IMG/VR virus record: IMGVR_UViG_3300046698_000263
Coordinates: 1 to 26,242 of that record
DNA: 26,242 nt
Origin: a virus
Direction: 5' to 3' (one strand)
Positions 9,582 to 17,213 of this stretch are shown one piece after another. The translations under genes were made by a program, and so were the position numbers. Every line of letters starts with the position of its first letter. Positions within the stretch are counted from its first letter, which is position 1. Under the pieces are notes generated by a model. It saw only the letters and a program-made list of their open reading frames with translations, did no database searches and was not told the DNA's origin.

Positions 9582-10439
9582 ATGATCTCGACCCGTCGCT
9601 CGCAACCCTCCCGAACAGGCCGACCGTTATTCCCTCGGTTTCCAGGCCGCAACGGCGGAGGGCGATCGGGAGAGCAAGCGCCACTTCAACCGAAGACAGG
9701 CACGACCGGCGGGATCAATCCATTGGCCCAGCTCCAAGAAGGCGAATGGTGGAACAAACCTGCCGGCGCAGTAACGCAGGCCCAGCCGGAGCCGGCCGGC
9801 AGTCAATATGCGCCGGAGGCCGCTGCACCGGTTGGAACCGCGGCCAATCCTTCTCCTTCAACCGTCAATCCAGCGCGACCGAATTCCGGCGGCACAATCT
9901 CGACTGGGCTAAAGGCCGGTCCGTCTCCATGGGGAAAGCCGGAGGATCGAGCTTCCGATGCGATGACCTCGACCGGGCTGACGCGAACGATTGCCCCGGA
10001 GGCCGCGCAAAGCCAGCCGGTTAACCCCAACGTCGGAACAGAGAAAGCCAACCCGATGACCGGCGCACCGGCCGCCGCACCAGCGGCCGCCAATCAGCCT
10101 CGCGCCAATTCAGGCGGAACGATCACCACTTCGATGAAAACACCGGCCGGGCCTTGGGGCAAAGCCGAGGATCGAGCTTCGGACACGATGGGGAAAACCG
10201 GGCTCACCCGCACGATCGCACCTGAAGAACCAAACCACGCTCAGGATCTTGGCATCAGCCAGCGCGGATCAAGTGTACCCGGCGGTGCCGATACGCTTCC
10301 CGGCAGCGGCGACGTCGGCAGCTCGGGGTTGTTCAATCGGTCGTTCACCAATCCCAAGGCCGGAAATATTTATGCCTCTTATGTCCGTGGGCTGTTCGCT
10401 GACGGAGGGATTGGAAGCCAGAGTAGCGAGGGCGCCTGA
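9582..10439 (+). CDS. Pro/Ala/Gly-rich protein with a duplicated 42-residue block
   Basis: A 285-residue, low-complexity, probably disordered protein. A 42-residue unit occurs twice, at about residues 99-140 and 174-215. Both copies share an NSGGTI start, PWGK.EDRASD in the middle and TGLTRTIAPE at the end. The N-terminus is basic and the C-terminal 50 residues (RSFTNPKAGNIYASYVRGLF) look more ordered. AAGGAG overlaps the previous stop and lies about 12 bases before the ATG. The last 171 bp overlap a leftward gene tail to tail, so one of the two C-termini may be less constrained. It is probably virion-associated by position; no family is recognised. Confidence 0.62.
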   Translation: MISTRRSQPSRTGRPLFPRFPGRNGGGRSGEQAPLQPKTGTTGGINPLAQLQEGEWWNKPAGAVTQAQPEPAGSQYAPEAAAPVGTAANPSPSTVNPARPNSGGTISTGLKAGPSPWGKPEDRASDAMTSTGLTRTIAPEAAQSQPVNPNVGTEKANPMTGAPAAAPAAANQPRANSGGTITTSMKTPAGPWGKAEDRASDTMGKTGLTRTIAPEEPNHAQDLGISQRGSSVPGGADTLPGSGDVGSSGLFNRSFTNPKAGNIYASYVRGLFADGGIGSQSSEGA

Positions 10440-10682
10440 TTCGTCCGTATCGAGCAGCGTGCGAAGCTCCTTGTAGGCTTGCAGCTTGATTCGATACTCC
10501 TCGCGCTGATCCTTCGTACACACCGAGGGGAGATCATTCTCGAAATGATCGCGTGTCTCCTCCTCCTTCTGCTTCAGCCGGCGCATGAAATACCGGTTGA
10601 AGGAATCGGAGTTTCGCAGAACTCCGATGTCCATCAGATCCCGGCGTAACAACTCCGCCGCTACTCGTTCAGGAATGCTCAT
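10269..10682 (-). CDS. Hypothetical protein downstream of the glycosyltransferase
   Basis: The likely start is MSIPERVAAELLRRD (ATG at 10682). An ATG six codons upstream (10700) is possible but lies deeper in the upstream gene. This gives 137 residues. The N-terminal 90 are charged and helical (SFNRYFMRRLKQKEEETRDH, then KLQAYKELRTLLDTDESGA), consistent with a small coiled-coil protein. The Ala/Gly-rich tail lies opposite the end of the rightward gene that finishes at 10439. Its start overlaps the glycosyltransferase stop by 14 bases, so the two form a leftward operon. The charged helical composition supports a real gene; the function is unknown. Confidence 0.6.
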   Translation of the reverse strand: MSIPERVAAELLRRDLMDIGVLRNSDSFNRYFMRRLKQKEEETRDHFENDLPSVCTKDQREEYRIKLQAYKELRTLLDTDESGALATLASNPSVSEQPTDIRGINISGLGIGERPIEQPRAADVAAAGKRIGTAGYT

Positions 10683-11838
10683 CGGCGGTGGCCGTTTCAA
10701 ACTTCACCACCTTGGCTTCGCCATCGACCGGCTCCGCAAGCACGGCTTTCGCCCCGCGCGCGATCTTCTCGACCTTGTGCACGATCTTGTCGGGCGTAAT
10801 GCCGGCCAGCACCTCGCAGAAACCCATGTGCGCTGACGGACAGTTGACCGGGAAATCGTTGCGGCGATTGGCGATCGCATGATGGAAGCACGGCGCGCAC
10901 GGTCCGGTGCCCTGGAGCGCAACGGTGGTCGGACAGTAGGCGGTTCGGAGCTGCCATGGGAACGGGCCATAGAGACCGACCGCAGGAACGCCCAGCGCCC
11001 CGGCGACATGGATGAACGCGGAATCAGATCCAATAAAGGCGTCGCACTTATCGACAACCGCCGCGCTCTGGCGAAAGGAAAGATCGGCGAGACAGAGATT
11101 CTTGAGCCCGGGAAGGAACGGCACTTCCACCTCCGGAGATCCGTCTGGCTTCCGACCGCCAATCAGGTAGATTTCCCATCCCTTGTTGAGTAGCTGCTTC
11201 ACCACCATGCCCATCGCATTCCGGTGATAGGTTCGAGCAACGGAGCTGGTTCCGACCTGAATTGCCACGCGCGGAAGGCCGGGCGTGCGAGGATACGCTT
11301 CCTTGCTCCAAATCTCTTCGTTCCCGCTGACCCGATAGTCCGGCAGCTTGTTGTCGAAATCTTCGGGCAGGCCGGCGATCGACGCATAGAGGTCGGTCAT
11401 GTGCTTGGTCCTCGCCGCGGGATTGCGCTCGATGGCATTTTCCAGCCACACCCAGGCGTCGAAGGTCTCAGCAATTTGCTTCGAACAGGGATAGCGCACG
11501 ATCTGGCTGACGTAGGGCAGACCGTGCAACGCGACGGCGTAATGGCCCATCGTGCAAACGGCGATCTTCAGGTTCGGCCAGCGCCGATTCAGTTCGCGCA
11601 ATACCGGCGTGAGCAGAATCAGATCGCCGAAGCCTCCGAGCCGCATGAAGAGGATTGATTTTCCATTCCAATTCTTTTCCGAATCGAATGGCCTTTTCTC
11701 GACGAGCGGCGTCATTTGGCCGCTTCCGCTGAAGGCAATCAGGTGGCCGCCCGTCACGTCGTCGAGGTAGTATTCGCCCGGGACAATGCAGTCACGCGGC
11801 CCAAGATCGACCTGTTCCAAGAGGGTTAAATGGTGCAC
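10669..11838 (-). CDS. Glycosyltransferase family 9 (heptosyltransferase-like)
   Basis: A 389-residue protein with the GT-B heptosyltransferase signature. The N-terminal Rossmann start is ILFMRLGGFGDLILLTPVL (residues 62-80). The C-terminal donor-binding segment is IGSDSAFIHVAGALGVPA (269-286), followed by LYGPFPW. GT9 enzymes transfer ADP-heptose or related sugars to lipopolysaccharide cores. A phage copy could modify host LPS or glycosylate virion proteins. About 60 residues precede the GT domain, and a Cys-rich tail (CAPC...CPS...GFC, about 314-341) may bind metal. The start is GTG at 11838. It is transcribed against the flanking structural genes with one small partner gene, as a moron-like insertion would be. 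The family call is strong; the acceptor is unknown. Confidence 0.88.
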   Translation of the reverse strand: MHHLTLLEQVDLGPRDCIVPGEYYLDDVTGGHLIAFSGSGQMTPLVEKRPFDSEKNWNGKSILFMRLGGFGDLILLTPVLRELNRRWPNLKIAVCTMGHYAVALHGLPYVSQIVRYPCSKQIAETFDAWVWLENAIERNPAARTKHMTDLYASIAGLPEDFDNKLPDYRVSGNEEIWSKEAYPRTPGLPRVAIQVGTSSVARTYHRNAMGMVVKQLLNKGWEIYLIGGRKPDGSPEVEVPFLPGLKNLCLADLSFRQSAAVVDKCDAFIGSDSAFIHVAGALGVPAVGLYGPFPWQLRTAYCPTTVALQGTGPCAPCFHHAIANRRNDFPVNCPSAHMGFCEVLAGITPDKIVHKVEKIARGAKAVLAEPVDGEAKVVKFETATADEHS

Positions 11839-11936
11839 GGAGGGATCGAACGGTTCCGGCGTTATCCCGTCAAGCGGGAATTATGAAACGGAAGATTACA
11901 TTGACTGTTCGAGAGTAACGGGAGTAGTGCGAAAAT
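11839..11936. promoter_or_regulatory. Divergent intergenic region with possible promoters for both directions
   Basis: This 98-bp gap lies between the leftward glycosyltransferase and the rightward scaffold gene, so both transcripts could start here. A TTGACT at 11901-11906 is a candidate rightward -35, but the matching -10 is poor. On the minus strand a TTGACG overlaps a small perfect inverted repeat, TCCCG-TCAAG-CGGGA at 11865-11879, which could be an operator or part of the leftward promoter. A GGGAG lies about 13 bases before the scaffold ATG. The arrangement is clear, but the promoter elements are weak. Confidence 0.35.
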
Positions 11937-13082
11937 ATGAGCGAAAATGGCGGGGAAGTTCCCCATTCAGCCCAAGAGGCAACAGCAGTTAATTCCGGAG
12001 CGGCGCCCGCGGCTGCTTCCAGTTCTTCGACAAAGCAGGACACATCAATCGCGGAACGCATCCAAAATGCGAGAACGCCGGCCGACTTAGCCGCCCTTGT
12101 GGCGGGACTCAATCAGCCGGTCGAAGCCGCTCCAGCCGCCAAGGAAGCCAATTCGGAACCGCCAGCAGAGGGCTCAACCCCTGCCACGGAACCGGCGCCG
12201 GCAAGCGAGGGGGAAACTCCCGCCGAAGGCACAACTCCCGAACCCGCCACGGAACCAGCTCCCGAACCCGCCGCCGAACCAGCCGCCGAGCCCGAAGCGA
12301 CCGATGAGACCGCTCCCATCGAGTCCGTCAAGGCCCGGCTCAAACTGAGGGAGGATGACGAAGTCGGCCGTCTCGCAATTGCTTTCCAGAAGCGCGATCC
12401 AAATCTGACGCTGCAGCAGGCAGTCGCCAAGGCCCAGGACCAGCTCGGGGAAACCCAGCCGGCCGAAGCCGAAGCGGAGACTGCTCCAGGCATGCCGGCA
12501 ACTATAGAGGAAACCGACGCCGCAATCGCCGCGGCAAGGACCGAGCGCAAGAAAGCCAGCACCGCAATGGATTTCGAGGTCGCTGATGCGAAAAGCGTGG
12601 AGGTTGAAAACCTTATCCAACACCGCTTCAACCTTCAGCGCCAAGCCGAAACCGCAGCCGCCAATCAGGAAGCGACTTACGATCGCACCTTCTCGGTGGC
12701 GGAACGCCGGGCAACGGATCTATATCCGGCTGCCGGCGATCCCAACAGCGCATTCGGCAAGGAGATGCTGCGAATCGAGGCGGACATGAAGGCCAATCGG
12801 GATCCCACCTACCGGGATCCGGAAAAGCCCCTCATCATCGCCCAGATGGCAGCACGCAACCTCAGAATCGCCCCGCGAAGCAAGACCGCCCCAGCCGCAG
12901 CGAAGGCCGCAGCGCCCGCTCCGGTTGCACCCGGCCCCAAGAAAAATGTGATCCCGTCAGGCTCGAGTGTGACTGCCAAAGCCCAGCCCGGTCAGTTAAA
13001 CCCGATCGATACCGCCATTCGCAGCATCAAAGGGCCAGCGGATCTCACTAAAGTTCTCAAGGAACTTGGGCTCCCGACCTGA
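11937..13082 (+). CDS. Scaffold-like protein upstream of the capsid gene
   Basis: A 381-residue acidic protein. Residues 1-125 are Ala/Pro/Glu repeats and look disordered. The centre (about 125-250) is charged helix, with RLKLREDDEVGRLAIAFQKR and a long Ala/Glu/Arg segment likely to be coiled coil. The C-terminus is basic (about residues 300-381, APRSKTAPAAAKAAAPAP then IDTAIRSIKGPADLTKVLK). An acidic, helical protein with a basic end immediately before the major capsid gene is the usual layout of a phage scaffolding protein, which guides procapsid assembly. I infer the role from composition and position; there is no diagnostic motif. Confidence 0.65.
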   Translation: MSENGGEVPHSAQEATAVNSGAAPAAASSSSTKQDTSIAERIQNARTPADLAALVAGLNQPVEAAPAAKEANSEPPAEGSTPATEPAPASEGETPAEGTTPEPATEPAPEPAAEPAAEPEATDETAPIESVKARLKLREDDEVGRLAIAFQKRDPNLTLQQAVAKAQDQLGETQPAEAEAETAPGMPATIEETDAAIAAARTERKKASTAMDFEVADAKSVEVENLIQHRFNLQRQAETAAANQEATYDRTFSVAERRATDLYPAAGDPNSAFGKEMLRIEADMKANRDPTYRDPEKPLIIAQMAARNLRIAPRSKTAPAAAKAAAPAPVAPGPKKNVIPSGSSVTAKAQPGQLNPIDTAIRSIKGPADLTKVLKELGLPT

Positions 13083-13115
13083 TGGAACAGCGAAGCGCGG
13101 AGGATGATTGGCCTC

Positions 13116-13132
13116 GCCCGCAGGCCGCGGGC
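13116..13132 (+). promoter_or_regulatory. GC-only hairpin in the capsid leader
   Basis: GCCCGC-AGGCC-GCGGGC forms a perfect 6-bp GC stem with a 5-base loop between the scaffold stop and the capsid ATG at 13159. It is followed by a T-rich stretch (cagtttgcaatcattttc) but not a classic U-tract. It could be a weak terminator, a processing site or a stabilising 5' structure for capsid mRNA. A capsid start at TTG 13108 would place it inside coding sequence. Confidence 0.4.
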
Positions 13133-13158
13133 AACAGTTTGCAATCATTTTCACAGCG

Positions 13159-14631
13159 ATGAGCTGGGACATCAATACACCCAATACAGGGACAGCCCTG
13201 GCCAACATGAGCCCGGATTCGGTCCGGATCCTGTGGCAAAAAATGGTCGACGTGTTCGACCAATCGGAAGACTTCTTCGCCCCCTTCGAGGGCGACAACA
13301 AGAAATCCCCCGTCCGCGTCATCAATGACACGGCGGTCGGCAAAGGTCTCAAATTCCGTATCACCTCCCGCGCCGGATACTTCGGCAAGGGCAAGAGCGG
13401 AGACGACCTGTTTGAAAACTCCACGGATTACGAGCCGGACCTGATTTCGTCGAACGAAGTGGATGCGGACTTCCTCCGCAATGCCACGTCGATCACGCAA
13501 CGGACTGACGAGTTCCTGGGCACCCAGAACGAGATCCGGAACGGGCAGGCTGAAGAGCTTGGCAAGTGGATGGGCCGCGAGAAATCCGCCCGCCTTGGCA
13601 TGCTGTACCGCCTGCGCGGCGGTTCGCAAAACCTGCTTATCGGCGGCGGCAAGTCCAATCAGGATCTCCTGAAGACGGCCGACGGTCTGGTCTACGCCGA
13701 CTTGCTTTACATGGGGCAAGCTCTCAAGCCGCTCGGCGGAACCCCCGCCGAAGTCGGAACGATCCGCGGCGTCAAGATCTACAAGTATCTGATGCTCGGA
13801 ACCACCCCCGGGTTGTTCAGCCTCAAGGCCGATTCGGATTATCAGGCCAAACTCAGGGACGCGATGCCGCGTGAGAAGTGGGACGAGAATCCGCTGTGGG
13901 CCGGCGGCTATGCGGAGATCGACGGGCACACGATTCGGGAGTTCAACCCGATCGACAACGACGGCGACGCTTGGGTCGGTTCCTTCTGGAACCCCAAGGC
14001 GTATCTGGGCGCTGCGATCAACGCCGGGACGGCGGTATTCAATGTCACCGGCGGCGGCGTCAATTCTGGAACCCGGGTCGATTATTTCCGGTTCTTCGAG
14101 AACTTCGCCTTCGAGTTCCTGCCGGCGGACATCTTCACGCCGACTTACGCCACGGCGTACTTCCTGATCGTCAACCCGAAGAACGCGGCAGTTGACCCGG
14201 GCAAGTTCGGCATGTACTCGTACACGACCGGCAACCAGGGCAATTACATCACGGTGCTGAATCGGCTGGGACCGAGCAACGCCGGCGGGATGGTCAGCAC
14301 GCTGGGCAGCGTGATCTGGAACAGCGGCGTGTGGGCGGGCCTGCACACGGATGTGCATCCGGTTGGTTCGACGATCATCCAATGCAACGCTTTCGGCGTT
14401 CCGTTCGGAGACACGATCATGACCGGATCCAATTCCGCGTTGCGCGGCTACGGGTCCATGCGGAACAAGCGTTCGGAGTGGTTGATTGAAGGCGGCTTCC
14501 AGATGCGGACGTTCATCACGTCGGTCTTCGGGCAAGCTCTCCGGAAGAACGTGAACGGCGTAATCCCGGGCTACGTCCGGCTGCGCCACGCGCTCAACTA
14601 TCCGGAGCTGGGTTTGCCTGTGGTCGTCTAG
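13159..14631 (+). CDS. Major capsid protein, N4-gp56-like
   Basis: From the ATG at 13159 this is a 490-residue protein. An early segment, GLKFRITSRAGYFGKGKSGD, then LFENSTDYEPD and NATSITQRTDEFLGTQNEIR, matches the pattern of N4-gp56-family (DUF4043-type) capsid proteins of podophages, where a 'GK.I.F....G..G.G..GD..LE' region begins the HK97-like core. Size and position after a scaffold gene agree. A TTG at 13108, four bases after GGAGG, could add 17 residues. I prefer the ATG because that extension is not capsid-like and contains the GC hairpin. Two hairpins bracket the gene, suggesting a stable, abundant message. The gene ends with TAG. Confidence 0.8.
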   Translation: MSWDINTPNTGTALANMSPDSVRILWQKMVDVFDQSEDFFAPFEGDNKKSPVRVINDTAVGKGLKFRITSRAGYFGKGKSGDDLFENSTDYEPDLISSNEVDADFLRNATSITQRTDEFLGTQNEIRNGQAEELGKWMGREKSARLGMLYRLRGGSQNLLIGGGKSNQDLLKTADGLVYADLLYMGQALKPLGGTPAEVGTIRGVKIYKYLMLGTTPGLFSLKADSDYQAKLRDAMPREKWDENPLWAGGYAEIDGHTIREFNPIDNDGDAWVGSFWNPKAYLGAAINAGTAVFNVTGGGVNSGTRVDYFRFFENFAFEFLPADIFTPTYATAYFLIVNPKNAAVDPGKFGMYSYTTGNQGNYITVLNRLGPSNAGGMVSTLGSVIWNSGVWAGLHTDVHPVGSTIIQCNAFGVPFGDTIMTGSNSALRGYGSMRNKRSEWLIEGGFQMRTFITSVFGQALRKNVNGVIPGYVRLRHALNYPELGLPVVV

Positions 14632-14654
14632 CAGGCATTCATGGGATGGAAAAC

Positions 14655-14682
14655 GGGGCGGCCGGTTTCGGCCGGTCGCCCC
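14655..14682 (+). terminator. Strong hairpin after the capsid gene
   Basis: An 11-bp stem (GGGGCGGCCGG pairing with CCGGTCGCCCC, one G-U pair) with a 6-base TTTCGG loop lies 23 bp after the capsid stop and 7 bp before the next ATG. The sequence that follows (TCACTTTA) is only a partial U-tract, so it may act as a leaky terminator or 3' stabiliser. Either would raise capsid expression over downstream genes. Confidence 0.65.
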
Positions 14683-14689
14683 TCACTTT

Positions 14690-15010
14690 ATGACACGGTT
14701 AATTATCTGGGTCGGCGGCCGCACCATCGTGCACGGCTTCAAGCGCCGGGGATTCCTCTGGTCACAATCCCACGGCTGTTTCATCTACCTGGGTCGCGAG
14801 TTGACGGATCGAGAATTCAACGGCGTCATCGACAAGGCGCTGCGGGAGGGAGAAGGCATGTTCCCGTCGGTGAAAGTCGTGGCTTTCTCGTCAGAGGCAG
14901 CCGCAGCCCCATCGATTACCGCCCAGCAAGCCGAAGAGATTCTGCAACGGTTCGCCCCAGAACGGCTAAAGAAGAAGCCGGGCCCCAAGCAGCTCGTCGA
15001 AGTCGACTAA
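14690..15010 (+). CDS. Small hypothetical protein after the capsid
   Basis: A 106-residue protein. It begins with a short beta-rich region (TRLIIWVGGRTIVHGFKRRG, SQSHGCFIYLG). A helical middle (LTDREFNGVIDKALREGEG) and a basic, Pro-containing tail (APERLKKKPGPKQLVEVD) follow. It sits between the post-capsid hairpin and the connector-like genes, 6 bp before the next ATG. It could be a minor head protein or a head-completion accessory. I recognise no family. A longer overlapping frame from 14641 has low-complexity Arg/Pro composition and is a shadow. Confidence 0.6.
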   Translation: MTRLIIWVGGRTIVHGFKRRGFLWSQSHGCFIYLGRELTDREFNGVIDKALREGEGMFPSVKVVAFSSEAAAAPSITAQQAEEILQRFAPERLKKKPGPKQLVEVD

Positions 15011-15016
15011 CTCCCA

Positions 15017-15742
15017 ATGCCACTTACCCTCGCAGCAGCCCAGAGCGATCTCCTCAGCAAGCTCGGCATTGAGGATGTCAGCGTTGCCACGGATCTGATG
15101 CAGCAGGACGTCATCATTGCCATCAACGGGGCGATGCAAACCCTGCAGAGCGCCGGCGAGGATTATTTCACCCGGCAAAAGCTCCTGCTCACTCTCGGGG
15201 TTGGAACGAGCGTTTATTCGATCGCTGGAGTTCAGGCTGTACTCGGCCCGGTCCGGCTGAACGATTCGATCCCGCTTCGCGCGCTCGAGTCCCGCGGTGA
15301 AATCGATCAGTTCGATAGGATTTTCCTTGGCGGAACAGACTATGGTTCGATCGCCGGCACGCCGATGGCGTACTGGGTCGAGTATCTGCGCCAAGGATCG
15401 GCCGGCAACATCCAGCAGGTCAACATCTGGCTGGCCCCTCCGACGGCAGCTTCCGTTTTGCCAGCCACGCTCGCAGTCGAGGTGGTCGACGCAGCCACTT
15501 CTTACTCGGCGGCGGATCTGGCGACCAATGCGTTGTTGCCAATCTCGCAAAACTACGGCGAATCGATCTTCCTACCGATCGCCCGCTATCTGATTACGAG
15601 GTCGAGCCAGTTTAGCCGGCCGGATATTCTGGCCGGACTGACGGCTGACTATCAATCCGCCATGCAACGGCTCGGGCTCTTTGGTGGATTCCCCAACGTC
15701 GACCAGAGCGGCACCAAGCCACCACGAAAGGTCCAGGCATGA
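15017..15742 (+). CDS. Head-tail adaptor/connector-like protein 1
   Basis: A 241-residue protein. The N-terminus (QQDVIIAINGAMQTLQSAGE, then YFTRQKLLLTLGVGTSVYSI) has the 'helix - aromatic - beta' layout of phage head-tail adaptor (gp4/gp6-like) proteins. These form a ring under the portal and bridge to the tail. The C-terminus returns to helix (LPIARYLITRSSQF ... LTADYQSAMQRLGLF). The following gene has the same architecture and appears paralogous. Its stop overlaps the next start (ATGA), so the two are coupled. The role is inferred from fold-like pattern and position after the capsid. Confidence 0.6.
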   Translation: MPLTLAAAQSDLLSKLGIEDVSVATDLMQQDVIIAINGAMQTLQSAGEDYFTRQKLLLTLGVGTSVYSIAGVQAVLGPVRLNDSIPLRALESRGEIDQFDRIFLGGTDYGSIAGTPMAYWVEYLRQGSAGNIQQVNIWLAPPTAASVLPATLAVEVVDAATSYSAADLATNALLPISQNYGESIFLPIARYLITRSSQFSRPDILAGLTADYQSAMQRLGLFGGFPNVDQSGTKPPRKVQA

Positions 15743-16647
15743 GTATTTCGACAGTCCAGCTTGCCGCTCGCGTTGCCCGCCGATCCCGCACCGGAGACGT
15801 CACCCGACTTTCTATGTCGGAGCAGGAGGATGTTATCGCTGCCTGCAATGGCGCGCTCCAGCGGCTCTTCAATGCGCTGCCGGCCTACTTCAAGGAACAG
15901 ACGCAGGGCTTCCTTCTGCCGGCGCCGCAGATCATCCAAGGCATCGGAGCCATCCAGTATGGCGTGACGCTCACCGGAATCGTCTTGGCCGCCAACCAGA
16001 TCGGCCAAACCATCGTGCTCGATGGCGATCAGGGGTGGAATCAGATCATGGCGATCGATCCGATTGCCCAGACAGTATCGCTGCTCAATCCCTTCATGGG
16101 CCCGACCGGGACAACCTCGGCCACGATCTACGGCAACGCGCTTTACTCGACCGATTACCCCTTCGACCGGATTATCGGCAATCCGATCTTCGCCAACGCC
16201 GCCCTCACGCCGCTCATGCGGACCGACATGATTCGGGCGAACGGCAACGATGCCAGTTGGATCTTCCAGCAGAGCGTCGGCCAGCCGCAAGCGTGGTGGA
16301 CCCAGGTATTCGGAGAGTCGCAGGGCAAGACTCCGCTCGTTGTCCTGCGCTTCGCGCCGGCGCCGGACCAAGCGTATGCCGTCAATGTCCGCCTCGCCTT
16401 CTGGCCGCGGCTTCTGACGCTCACTGATCTCCAGTCGGCGCGCCCGGTCTTCGTCCCCGATCAATTCATTCACCCATCCCTGATCCCGATGGCGATTCAG
16501 GAATTCATGCAATATCCCTCATTTCTCTCACGCAAGGATGAGAAACAGGTCGACCAAAAGGGCAAAGAGGGAGAGAAGTGGGCAAAGGATCAGCTCGGCC
16601 AAATCGGAGTTCCCAACAACCGCATCTACACACCAGTCGGATACTAA
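15739..16647 (+). CDS. Head-tail adaptor/connector-like protein 2 (paralogue of the preceding gene)
   Basis: A 302-residue protein starting in an ATGA overlap. Its N-terminus, EQEDVIAACNGALQRLFNAL then AYFKEQTQGFLLPAPQ, aligns with the upstream gene (DVIIAINGAMQTLQ ... YFTRQKLLL). Both end in a helix after a stretch of hydrophobic beta. It has about 60 more residues than its neighbour in the middle (Gly/Asn/Ile-rich). The tail is highly charged (KDEKQVDQKGKEGEKWAKDQ). Two adjacent related rings would suit a connector stack between portal and tail. The assignment is inferred; a tail-tube or nozzle subunit is the alternative. Confidence 0.6.
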   Translation: MSISTVQLAARVARRSRTGDVTRLSMSEQEDVIAACNGALQRLFNALPAYFKEQTQGFLLPAPQIIQGIGAIQYGVTLTGIVLAANQIGQTIVLDGDQGWNQIMAIDPIAQTVSLLNPFMGPTGTTSATIYGNALYSTDYPFDRIIGNPIFANAALTPLMRTDMIRANGNDASWIFQQSVGQPQAWWTQVFGESQGKTPLVVLRFAPAPDQAYAVNVRLAFWPRLLTLTDLQSARPVFVPDQFIHPSLIPMAIQEFMQYPSFLSRKDEKQVDQKGKEGEKWAKDQLGQIGVPNNRIYTPVGY

Positions 16648-16660
16648 CCATCATTTCACC

Positions 16661-16993
16661 ATGTCCACACGCCTCCTTGGAGTTGCACCAGAAGACAGAG
16701 CCCAGATCGTAGCGATCGGGAAAACCCCGTCCGGCAAAGTTGTCCTGCTCGCCGTCGACGAGTCGGGCGGTCTGATGGGCGGCGGCCACAGCGCCGGCCT
16801 GTTCATCAACGACACAGGGGCCCACACGGGCGCTTGGACTTCGTTCCAGGCCACCACCGCCACGGTCGGCACCTTTGTCGCGAGCAACATCACCGGGGCG
16901 ATGACAGGCATCACGGTGCCCGCCGGCGGAACCGTCTACGGCAATTTCACTTCGATCACGCTGGCAAGCGGAAGCGGCATTGCCTATGCCTGA
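16661..16993 (+). CDS. Small beta-rich virion protein (decoration-like)
   Basis: A 110-residue protein starting at ATG 16661, 13 bp after the previous stop. A hydrophilic N-terminus is followed by NDTGAHTGAWTSFQATTATV, then SNITGAM, PAGGTVYGNFTSITLASGSG and a terminal IAYA. From general knowledge, small phage proteins with 'G.HTG.W..IQ....A' and 'PAGT.I.G.FT.ITL.SG...AY' are common next to capsid or tail genes and are thought to be virion surface proteins. The match is by pattern only. The whole protein looks like a compact beta fold. Confidence 0.65.
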   Translation: MSTRLLGVAPEDRAQIVAIGKTPSGKVVLLAVDESGGLMGGGHSAGLFINDTGAHTGAWTSFQATTATVGTFVASNITGAMTGITVPAGGTVYGNFTSITLASGSGIAYA

Positions 16994-17118
16994 TGACCTC
17001 GCCCGACCTCAACCTCCTGCGCCAAAAGATTGGCATTGAATCAGGAGAGGACTTCAGGTGGGTGCACGAAATCCGTTTCTATCTAAATTCCGGAGGCTGT
17101 TATACGATCACCCTTGGA

Positions 17119-17143
17119 GGACGGAAAAACTTTGTTTCCGTCC
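17119..17143 (+). terminator. Hairpin between the structural and envelope modules
   Basis: GGACGGAAA and TTTCCGTCC are perfect 9-bp inverted arms with a 7-base loop, placed in a 220-bp gap (16994-17213) that I see no gene in. No U-tract follows, so termination would be inefficient; it may instead protect an mRNA end. A TACAAT at 17184-17189 upstream of the next gene could be a -10 box, but its -35 is weak. The gap is therefore a plausible transcriptional boundary. Confidence 0.5.
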
Positions 17144-17213
17144 GCTGGCTCCGGTCTCTACTTCATCTCTCTCGCTTAGACCGTACAATAGATCAACGAA
17201 AGAAATCCATCCC

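Noticed and set aside
13108-13158. TTG start extending the capsid by 17 residues
   Set aside because: GGAGG is well placed, but the extension is not capsid-like and contains a perfect GC hairpin; kept only as an alternative.
13057-14589. Long open frame (510 codons) antisense to the capsid gene
   Set aside because: Residues are Arg/Val/Asp/Gly-rich as expected from the complement of GC-rich coding DNA, and the sense strand has a convincing capsid protein.
14641-15072. 143-codon plus-strand frame after the capsid
   Set aside because: It starts before the hairpin, is Arg/Pro-rich and overlaps the better 14690-15010 frame.
15681-16427. 248-codon plus frame inside the connector region
   Set aside because: Arg/His/Pro-rich shadow of the 15739-16647 gene, out of frame with it.
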